Shown one piece after another: positions 7,780-13,963 of a stretch of DNA of 32,844 nucleotides. Position 1 is the stretch's first letter. Each line of letters starts with the position of its first letter. The DNA is from a virus. The stretch is from the IMG/VR virus record IMGVR_UViG_3300011013_001886, positions 1-32,844 of that record, one strand, 5' to 3'. Made by a program: the position numbers and the translations under genes. Below the pieces are notes generated by a model. It worked only from the letters and a program-made list of their open reading frames with translations. It was not told where the DNA came from and did no database searches.

Positions 7780-8795
7780 TAGTAACATATATTAGAAGTT
7801 CGTCGTATAATAATTATGATTATTGCCAAATGCAATATTTTATAACCTATGTGTTGGGCCATAGATCTATTTCTGGCAAAAAGGCTCAACTTGGAACCAT
7901 TGTCCATAAAGTTATGGAGTGCCTAGCCTCCTGTAAAAAACGCATGCAGGACAAAGAACAAAAATCTATGTCTGTAGATGATGATGCCATAGGAAAAATT
8001 AACTTTACACCTAAGAGCCTATACACCAAGACGTTTGTGTCTAAGCTACTCAAGCGTAGTTATGAATATTATTCAGATAACTGTGTTCATAATTATACTA
8101 ATGCTGATTTTAAGTTTTGTCAAAAGTCGGTAGATGATGCTTTATCATATAATGATGGACAATTTGATCCACGTAAGAGAAATATAGTAGCGCCTGAGCC
8201 CCAGTTTGATATACCAATCGAAAAAGACTGGGCCAAATTTAAATATAAGATGCCTAACGGGGAAACCGTTAAAGGTCAATTAGCTATTAAGGGCACAATT
8301 GATCTTGTTACAGAAGTTTCTGATGGTGTGATTGAGGTTATAGATTGGAAAACTGGTAGGCGCTTAAATTGGGCTACCGGAGAAGAAAAAACTTATGAAA
8401 AACTGATTGAAGATCCCCAGTTATTGTTGTACAATTATGCTATATCAAAACTATTTCCTGAATACGAACAGGCAATCATGTCGATATTTTATATTAGGGA
8501 TGGTGGTCCATTTAGTATGTGTTTTGATAACGAAGATCAAGAAAAATTTCTAGGAATGTTAGAGAAACGGTTTAAACAAATCAAACGTAACAACTTTCCA
8601 CGTCCTATTTCACAGAATAGATCTAGTTTCAAATGCACTAAGTTGTGTCATTTTTATAAAAACAAGTGGCCCGGCACAAATCAATCTATGTGTGAATATG
8701 TAGACGATCATTTGAAAGCATTGGGCGAAGATGAAACAATAGAAAAATGCACTAGAGACGGATTTAATATTGGTTATTATGAAGCGCCCGGATAG
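7776..8795 (+). CDS. RecB/Cas4-like PD-(D/E)XK nuclease with Fe-S cysteines, 339 aa
   Basis: A predicted exonuclease of the RecB-like PD-(D/E)XK class. The N-terminal SSSYNNYDYCQMQYF carries Cys17. GTIVHKVME (40-48) has the conserved His44. GTIDLV (173-178) gives Asp176, VIDWKTG (188-194) gives the Asp190...Lys192 pair, and QLLLYNYA (215-222) is the QxxxY-type motif. Cys287, Cys291 and Cys306 near the C-terminus, with Cys17, match the four-Cys arrangement of AddB and Cas4 that holds a 4Fe-4S cluster. It is longer than typical Cas4 (~200 aa) because of a middle insertion. No cas genes or repeats are present, so a replication/recombination nuclease role is favoured. Confidence 0.85.
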   Translation: MIVTYIRSSSYNNYDYCQMQYFITYVLGHRSISGKKAQLGTIVHKVMECLASCKKRMQDKEQKSMSVDDDAIGKINFTPKSLYTKTFVSKLLKRSYEYYSDNCVHNYTNADFKFCQKSVDDALSYNDGQFDPRKRNIVAPEPQFDIPIEKDWAKFKYKMPNGETVKGQLAIKGTIDLVTEVSDGVIEVIDWKTGRRLNWATGEEKTYEKLIEDPQLLLYNYAISKLFPEYEQAIMSIFYIRDGGPFSMCFDNEDQEKFLGMLEKRFKQIKRNNFPRPISQNRSSFKCTKLCHFYKNKWPGTNQSMCEYVDDHLKALGEDETIEKCTRDGFNIGYYEAPG

Positions 8796-8800
8796 CATTA

Positions 8801-8806
8801 AAAGGA
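8801..8806 (+). promoter_or_regulatory. Ribosome-binding site in the widest intergenic gap
   Basis: AAAGGA lies seven bases before the ATG at 8814. It sits in the 18-base interval 8796-8813, the longest gene-free stretch in the window. The interval is too short and lacks the elements to be a convincing promoter or terminator. Confidence 0.75.
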
Positions 8807-8813
8807 ATTCAAT

Positions 8814-9458
8814 ATGAATCTATTAAGATTAGACAAGCTAAGCGCCAAAGCGGTTCGACAGTTATCTTCCTCGTTTGAAGATTTACCACCCACTGATCAT
8901 AAGGATGGTCAATATCGGTTACGTAGATATTCTGTGATAGAGCTTATGATAGAACCCAAAGCTATTAAAGAGCTACCTGTAAGCACATTTACACAAACAG
9001 ACGAATACAATAACTTCCAAGGAAACATAGAGAGACAGTTTGAAAATATCGATAAAGATACGCTAAATAGTGAGGGCATGAAGGAGCTAATTTATAGTTT
9101 TAGAATGATGAATAATCTACCTCCTACCACACTGATAGATATACATCAGATGCGTGTTGTTACATTGCCAGATGGATCTGCTGAAGTGTCTCCAGAAGGC
9201 GTCCATCAGGATGGGTATGATTTTATTTCAATGATAGGGATTGCTCGGCACAATATACAAGGAGGACATTTATTGGTTTATCTTAATAAAGATGATGAGA
9301 ATTTTATCTCACTCCCCCTAGAAGATGGCCATATGGTGACACTCAAGGATGATAAACTGTGGCACAACGCAAGCCCAATTGTTGTTTTAGATAAAGGTGA
9401 GCGTGGCTATATGGATGCTTTTATTTTAACCACCAATATCAATACAAGGAATGAGTAA
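8814..9458 (+). CDS. 2OG-Fe(II) dioxygenase-like protein, 214 aa
   Basis: It probably hydroxylates a small molecule or residue using 2-oxoglutarate, O2 and Fe(II). His131-x-Asp133 (in GVHQDGYDF) and His184 (KLWHNASPI) form the facial triad, and Arg197 (GERGYMDAF) is placed to bind 2-oxoglutarate. The overall pattern resembles the 2OG-Fe_Oxy_2 family that includes free-amino-acid hydroxylases. Length is normal at 214 residues. The substrate cannot be inferred. In a phage, modification of nucleotides, amino acids or proteins are all possible. The start follows AAAGGA and the stop overlaps the next ATG. Confidence 0.8.
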   Translation: MNLLRLDKLSAKAVRQLSSSFEDLPPTDHKDGQYRLRRYSVIELMIEPKAIKELPVSTFTQTDEYNNFQGNIERQFENIDKDTLNSEGMKELIYSFRMMNNLPPTTLIDIHQMRVVTLPDGSAEVSPEGVHQDGYDFISMIGIARHNIQGGHLLVYLNKDDENFISLPLEDGHMVTLKDDKLWHNASPIVVLDKGERGYMDAFILTTNINTRNE

Positions 9459-9640
9459 TGCCAACTAATAATCAAGAAGCGCGGCGCATAGTAGAAATTA
9501 TTAATACATTTGTCACTTTTGATACTGCTAGAAAAATTACCGCTACGCTATACGAAGAGGTGGGGCAACATACAGAAAATGAATCTTTAGCAATTAGTCT
9601 AAAAATGCTAAAAGAGTTGTATGAGGTTAATAAAGAATGA
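9458..9640 (+). CDS. Hypothetical small helical protein, 60 aa
   Basis: A 60-residue acidic protein of two or three predicted helices (EARRIVEIINTFV, DTARKITATLYEEV, LAISLKMLKELYEV). It has no cysteines, membrane segment or known motif. It overlaps the upstream oxygenase stop (taATG) and the downstream nuclease start by four bases, which supports real translation. Function unknown. Confidence 0.6.
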   Translation: MPTNNQEARRIVEIINTFVTFDTARKITATLYEEVGQHTENESLAISLKMLKELYEVNKE

Positions 9641-10134
9641 TTGAGATTAAAATTACAGAAGAAATGAAACAACGAGCGTGGCGTAAGGCACGACAAATGG
9701 GCAAACTTAAGCAGTCCATTACGAAAGGTGATGGTAATATTGCTGGATTTCTAGGAGAAGAAATAGCTAATTTTATCATTAAAGGAAGTATCACCAACAC
9801 TTATGACTATGATATTATTACAAGCAGGGGGATTAGATATGACGTAAAGACCAAACGATGCACCAGTATGCCCCGTGACCATTATGAATGTTCTGTAGCA
9901 GCTTTTAATACTAAACAAAAATGTGATCATTATGTGTTTGTGAGAATTGAAAACATTAGTGGAAAATGGGGGCGCGCATGGATACTAGGTTCCTATCCTA
10001 AAGATGAGTATTTTAAAGATGCAAAATTTTTGAAAAAGGGACAAAGAGACGGCGATAACTGGTTTAAAGTTAAAGCTGATTGTTATAATATACCTATTAG
10101 CAAATTAGAAAACCTTAAGGAAAAAGTAAAATGA
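9637..10134 (+). CDS. PD-(D/E)XK-like endonuclease, 165 aa
   Basis: A second small predicted nuclease. GFLGEEIANF (37-46) is the helix with conserved Glu. RYDVKTKRC (67-75) gives the Asp69-x-Lys71 metal/catalytic pair. The following HYECSVAAFNTKQKCDHYVF supplies the later strands of a restriction-endonuclease-like fold. The N-terminal 25 residues are strongly basic, suiting DNA contact. The family resembles small phage nucleases of unknown target rather than a known restriction enzyme. It overlaps both neighbours by four bases. It may act in recombination or in degrading host DNA, but that is inference. Confidence 0.72.
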   Translation: MIEIKITEEMKQRAWRKARQMGKLKQSITKGDGNIAGFLGEEIANFIIKGSITNTYDYDIITSRGIRYDVKTKRCTSMPRDHYECSVAAFNTKQKCDHYVFVRIENISGKWGRAWILGSYPKDEYFKDAKFLKKGQRDGDNWFKVKADCYNIPISKLENLKEKVK

Positions 10135-10535
10135 GTGATTCTAGTCAAACTATCATTGTGGATTGTGATGGTGTCATAGCAGATAAAGAGCACGGTGGTG
10201 ACTATGCAAAAGCTGGACCTTTGAAGTTTGGTATTCAGCAGGTGAATAAGCTATATGAAATGGGATATAAGATTACCCTTTATACTGCTAGATATGGAGA
10301 TAGAGAAAAAGGTAATATACACAAACAGTATGAACGGGGATATCGAGAATGGACTGACTGGTTAGCTAAGCACGGCGTAAAATATCATCATGCATTCATG
10401 GGAAAACCAGCGGGTGTAATGTATATTGATGATAAGGCTGCGCGCGTGGAAAACGATAGTCAGGAGGGGTGGTATCAAGTGTGGCGTGAGGTGCATGAAC
10501 TTGAAGGTAAAGACCAATATGGAAATAGAAAGTAA
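10131..10535 (+). CDS. HAD-superfamily phosphatase, 134 aa
   Basis: A compact HAD hydrolase. Motif I IIVDCDGVIAD has nucleophile Asp11 and acid/base Asp13. Motif II is LYTAR with Thr52. The motif III Lys is Lys92 (MGKPAGVMYIDDKA), and motif IV is Asp100-Asp101. There is almost no cap domain. The pattern resembles small sugar-phosphate and polynucleotide-end phosphatases seen in phages. Removing a phosphate from a nucleotide, DNA end or sugar is plausible. Adjacent genes are a nuclease upstream and a glycosyltransferase downstream, so both DNA repair and sugar metabolism fit. It overlaps the previous stop by four bases. Confidence 0.85.
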   Translation: MSDSSQTIIVDCDGVIADKEHGGDYAKAGPLKFGIQQVNKLYEMGYKITLYTARYGDREKGNIHKQYERGYREWTDWLAKHGVKYHHAFMGKPAGVMYIDDKAARVENDSQEGWYQVWREVHELEGKDQYGNRK

Positions 10536-10538
10536 AAT

Positions 10539-11444
10539 ATGGTAGCACTACTTGAAGACATCAATCAAGAATTTCATATGGGTAACATGTTTACCCTTAA
10601 TGTTGCTAGTGAACTGTGTCAACTATTAGATAGTAAATACAGGGTAATAGTTAAATATGACAATCAAGAATTGCCAATTTATGACGATGGTAGATTCAAT
10701 GTGGTTATTAGCACTTCTAGAGAAACGCATGATTACCCGCATGAATTTTTTAGAGATGATGTGCTTGTAATATTTCAACACTATTATATGCTTGACCAAT
10801 GGGATCACCCATGGTACAATCCTTTGGTATACCCGCTTCCAATTGGTACATTTGTTGAAGGGTTCGACGCTAAATTGATTAAACCAATGGCTGAAAGAGA
10901 ATATGATTTTTCCTTTATAGGACAAATACCACATACTGGAACTAGAGATTGCTTTAAACGGCATTTGGATGAACTAATGGAAACTAGTGGAGATAAGTTT
11001 AAATATTTTGTAAGGTATACCGATGGCTTTAAGCAAGGTCTAGATACTGGTGAATATCTAGATCTACTTGGAAATACAAAAATATGCTTGTGTCCACAAG
11101 GGGCTTATAGCTCTGAAACGTTTAGATTTTTTGAAGCAATTATGATGGGCGCTATTCCTATGGTTGAAAATCTTCCTAAGTTATGGTATTATGAGAATGC
11201 GCCCTTCATAAAAAGCAAATGGATTAAACTAGAAAAATCTCTATGTCTATTTTTAAACGCTTTACAAACAGAAAAATCTCGCAATATACTATATAGAGTA
11301 GCGCAATATGCTCAAACTGTACTCAATCCCAAATCTTTAGCGAGTTCGCTCAAAGAAAAAATCGATATAAGGCATCAAAAAGAGGCTGCCTCTAGATCAT
11401 ATCTTGAGAATGTAAGAAAAACTATTCAGGAAGTTAAACTGTAA
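10539..11444 (+). CDS. Exostosin-like (GT47-type) glycosyltransferase, 301 aa
   Basis: A predicted glycosyltransferase with a GT-B-like C-terminal half. A strand YDFSFIGQI (122-130) is followed by KICLCPQGAYSSETFRFFEA (181-200) and IMMGAIPMV. This is the donor-site block of exostosin/GT47-like and related proteins, with the Glu in F-R-F-F-E-A as a likely nucleotide-sugar contact. It lacks a signal peptide and is cytosolic. It sits alone among replication genes, one base before the polymerase gene and about 4.4 kb from the main glycan cluster. The ATG at 10539 has a weak ribosome-binding site, and ATG 10581 is an alternative. Confidence 0.75.
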   Translation: MVALLEDINQEFHMGNMFTLNVASELCQLLDSKYRVIVKYDNQELPIYDDGRFNVVISTSRETHDYPHEFFRDDVLVIFQHYYMLDQWDHPWYNPLVYPLPIGTFVEGFDAKLIKPMAEREYDFSFIGQIPHTGTRDCFKRHLDELMETSGDKFKYFVRYTDGFKQGLDTGEYLDLLGNTKICLCPQGAYSSETFRFFEAIMMGAIPMVENLPKLWYYENAPFIKSKWIKLEKSLCLFLNALQTEKSRNILYRVAQYAQTVLNPKSLASSLKEKIDIRHQKEAASRSYLENVRKTIQEVKL

Positions 11445-11445
11445 T

Positions 11446-13047
11446 ATGAATTGGCTACCAATAAATTGTAAAACTCATTTTAGTTTGCTGAAAGGATTCT
11501 GTAAACCATCTACTTTAGCGGCTAAGTGTAAAGAGTATGGCTACAAAGCTTGCGCAATTACAGACTTTAAAACTGTCTCTGGCGCTGTGGATTTTCACCA
11601 AGCTTGTCGTAACAATGAAGTCAAACCATTAATAGGATGTGATTTTGAAGATTATATGTTGATTGCAAAAAACAAAGATGGGTGGTTTGATCTCATAAAA
11701 CTTGTAACTATATATCATATTGACCCTAATATTGACACCTTAAAGAAAATAGGCGCACATGGAAATTTACTTTGCGTCAGTTTCAATGATGTATATAAAA
11801 ATCTATTTGGGAACAATTTTATAAAGTATGATTATAATAATCATAAAGTGTATTACGTAGAACGTGATGACGCTGTTCCCCATAGAGTGCTATTGTGTTC
11901 TGGTATGAAAACAACCCTCCCAAAAACACAAACAAAAATAAGAAAAGATGAGGATATTGAAAATAAAGAATTCTTTACTTGTGATGACTTTTTTTTACCT
12001 ACCCCCGACACCGTTGTCGATAATGAGGAAGACATCAAGTTATTGAATCGTATTTCAGATCTCTGTGAAGATTATGAGGTTGCTGAAAAACCTATGCTCC
12101 CAACTTTTAAATGCCCTAAGGGGTATGATGAAAACGAATACCTGAAGGAGCTATGTCGACACGGGTGGAAAAGCAGGCTCATAACATCTGGTAAAGTTTC
12201 CAAAAAAGAAGATGAGGCTAATTATTTAACTAGAGTTAAAAATGAATTTGAAGTTATTTTTAAAGCTGAATTATCTGGGTATTTTCTGATTGTTCAGGAT
12301 ATAGTTAATTATATAAAGGATCAAGGTTGGCTCGCTGGCCCCGGTAGAGGTTCGGCAGCCGGTTGCTTAGTGTCCTACCTTTTAGGTATCACAGAAGTAG
12401 ATCCACTAGAGTACGGGCTGATCTTTGAAAGATTTTATAATGAAGGACGTAACACTGAGGACTATGTATCGTTGCCAGATATAGACGTTGATGTTCCAGC
12501 CGAGCATAGAGATGATGTTATTGACTATATACGTCGGAAATATAATCCAGAAAATGTATCACAGATGATCACATTTGGAAGACTTCAAGGAAGAGCCGCG
12601 CTAAAAGAAGTGTTACGCATTAACGAGGCTGTTTCATTTTCAGAAATGAATGAAATCACTCAACATATCCCTAACGAGGCTGATATTTCAGATCAATTAG
12701 AGCTTTCAGATGAAAAGTCTATTATAAAATGGACACTAATAAACGATGGTGGTGATCTAAAAAAATGGTGTAAAATAAATGAAGATGGCACATTAGATGG
12801 TGAACTTTCTAATTTGTTTGATCAGGCCATTAAAATAGAAGGCACCAACAAATCTCAAGGAAAGCATGCAGCCGGTGTTATAATTTCCCAACACAAGTTA
12901 AAAGATGTGTGCCCAATGGTTAAAGATAAAAATGGAAATTTGATCGCAGCTTTTGAAATGAATGATTTGGAAAGTCAGGGTCATGTAAAATTCGATATTT
13001 TAGGTATTGATCTACTAAGTAAGATCATGGATATTCAACTTAATTAA
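11446..13047 (+). CDS. dnaE: DNA polymerase III alpha, N-terminal piece (PHP + palm/thumb), 533 aa
   Basis: The first part of a C-family replicative polymerase. A PHP-like domain opens with THFSLLKGF and KACAITDF (residues 10-41) and KPLIGCDF (60-67). Its first metal motif, HLHT in canonical enzymes, reads NCKT here, so the PHP site looks degenerate. The palm has AGPGRGSAAGCLVSYLLG (297-314), PDIDVD (344-349, two catalytic Asp) and HVKFDILGI (513-521) with the third Asp at 517. The protein then stops 16 residues later, exactly where E. coli DnaE continues into the fingers. The missing half is encoded separately at 13956-15491. The stop overlaps a weak ATG, and the next real start is 13059. 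Confidence 0.93.
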   Translation: MNWLPINCKTHFSLLKGFCKPSTLAAKCKEYGYKACAITDFKTVSGAVDFHQACRNNEVKPLIGCDFEDYMLIAKNKDGWFDLIKLVTIYHIDPNIDTLKKIGAHGNLLCVSFNDVYKNLFGNNFIKYDYNNHKVYYVERDDAVPHRVLLCSGMKTTLPKTQTKIRKDEDIENKEFFTCDDFFLPTPDTVVDNEEDIKLLNRISDLCEDYEVAEKPMLPTFKCPKGYDENEYLKELCRHGWKSRLITSGKVSKKEDEANYLTRVKNEFEVIFKAELSGYFLIVQDIVNYIKDQGWLAGPGRGSAAGCLVSYLLGITEVDPLEYGLIFERFYNEGRNTEDYVSLPDIDVDVPAEHRDDVIDYIRRKYNPENVSQMITFGRLQGRAALKEVLRINEAVSFSEMNEITQHIPNEADISDQLELSDEKSIIKWTLINDGGDLKKWCKINEDGTLDGELSNLFDQAIKIEGTNKSQGKHAAGVIISQHKLKDVCPMVKDKNGNLIAAFEMNDLESQGHVKFDILGIDLLSKIMDIQLN

Positions 13048-13048
13048 T

Positions 13049-13054
13049 GGAGGT
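13049..13054 (+). promoter_or_regulatory. Strong Shine-Dalgarno deciding the start of the 74-aa gene
   Basis: GGAGGT, the best match to a full Shine-Dalgarno in the window, lies four bases before ATG 13059. It shows that translation of the small gene inside the split polymerase begins at 13059 rather than at the ATG at 13047 that overlaps the polymerase stop. Confidence 0.8.
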
Positions 13055-13058
13055 CACA

Positions 13059-13283
13059 ATGGATGCCACAGCGGAAGACTATAAATCTGTAATTTTTTCT
13101 GGATGCGCAGTAGAATATATGGATATTTCTATTTGCAATTTAAGAACTTACTTGTCCCGTAGTGGCATTGATCGCGACTTAGGGTATCAAGTGTGGTCAG
13201 ATAAACATAGTTGTTACAGCATATATAAAAATATTGATGACGCTGTAGAAAAATTTATTTCACTCAAAGGACGTAAAGTATGA
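13059..13283 (+). CDS. Unknown 74-aa protein between the polymerase halves
   Basis: A 74-residue protein I do not recognise. The start at 13059 is supported by GGAGGT four bases upstream. It contains Cys15 (FSGCAVEYMD), Cys24 and Cys49, and a compact alpha/beta pattern ending in IDDAVEKFISL. There is no nuclease, HNH, GIY-YIG or LAGLIDADG motif and no intein motif, so it is not an evident mobile element. Its strong ribosome-binding site suggests high expression. Its place between polymerase N-piece and exonuclease suggests a small accessory subunit of that complex, which is inference only. It overlaps the exonuclease start by four bases. Confidence 0.7.
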   Translation: MDATAEDYKSVIFSGCAVEYMDISICNLRTYLSRSGIDRDLGYQVWSDKHSCYSIYKNIDDAVEKFISLKGRKV

Positions 13284-13963
13284 ATTATAGAGACATTATA
13301 GTATTTGACTTTGAGACCGGTAGCGCTAACCCACATACAACACAACCCACACAAATTGCTGCAATTGCGATTCATGCACGTAAGCTACAACTACAACCGG
13401 GGGGAACATTTAATAGTGAAATGCGTCCTATTATAGATGACGATGAAGCAATTAAAGCGGGCGTTGCTCCTCTTGAGGATGAAGCTCTGCGCATCACTCG
13501 TAAAAACAGAACAGATTTAGCAAAAGCGCCGCTCCCCAAAACAGTATGGAAAAAGTTTGCAAAGTTTTGTGATAAATACAACTTTAAAAAGACCAGCTAT
13601 TATGCCCCCATTGCAGCGGGATATAATATCAATAACTTTGATATGCCTATTGTTCAACGAATGTGCGAACAACATGGGCCTCTAGACAACAAGCGCGGCG
13701 AACAGAAGATCTTCAACCCAATTTTTACCATAGATGTTATGCAGCATATCTATTGTTGGTTTGAAAACAATCAGGATGTTAAGGGTTACAGTATGGATTA
13801 TTTGAGAGATTATTTTGGGATGGATAAAGAGAACGCGCACGACGCATTGCAAGACGTAAAAGATACAGCCAATCTTTTAATCAAATTCATGCGGCTTCAG
13901 AGAAGTTTATTGAAGAAAGTAAAATTTGAAAAATCTTTTGGAGACAACAAACTGTATGTTTGA
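13280..13963 (+). CDS. dnaQ: DnaQ-like DEDDh 3'-5' proofreading exonuclease, 227 aa
   Basis: A 3'-5' exonuclease of the DnaQ fold. ExoI is IVFDFETG with Asp10 and Glu12. ExoII is AGYNINNFDMPIV (Asn and Asp in the NxxxFD pattern). ExoIII is AHDALQDVKDTANLL with His and Asp (HxAxxD), which places it in the DEDDh class. At 227 residues it is close to E. coli epsilon (243). A segment between ExoI and ExoII (about 35-95) is longer than in minimal DnaQ. The Lys-rich tail could bind a partner. It lies between the two polymerase pieces and overlaps both the 74-aa gene (4 bases) and the C-piece (8 bases), so it is very likely the proofreader of this polymerase. Confidence 0.93.
   Translation: MNYRDIIVFDFETGSANPHTTQPTQIAAIAIHARKLQLQPGGTFNSEMRPIIDDDEAIKAGVAPLEDEALRITRKNRTDLAKAPLPKTVWKKFAKFCDKYNFKKTSYYAPIAAGYNINNFDMPIVQRMCEQHGPLDNKRGEQKIFNPIFTIDVMQHIYCWFENNQDVKGYSMDYLRDYFGMDKENAHDALQDVKDTANLLIKFMRLQRSLLKKVKFEKSFGDNKLYV

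Noticed and set aside
7776-8795. Cas4 as part of a CRISPR-Cas system
   Set aside because: No cas1/cas2 or repeat-spacer array is present, and the neighbours are replication genes. The nuclease is better read as a RecB/AddB-like phage enzyme.
8796-8813. Promoter or terminator in the largest gap
   Set aside because: Eighteen bases containing only a ribosome-binding site. There is no -10/-35 pair, T4-like TATAAATA or hairpin plus T-run.
13047-13956. A group I or II intron or an intein interrupting dnaE
   Set aside because: The interval holds two complete overlapping genes with their own Shine-Dalgarno sites, no Hint motifs and no homing-endonuclease motif. I see no intron core, although RNA folding was not run.
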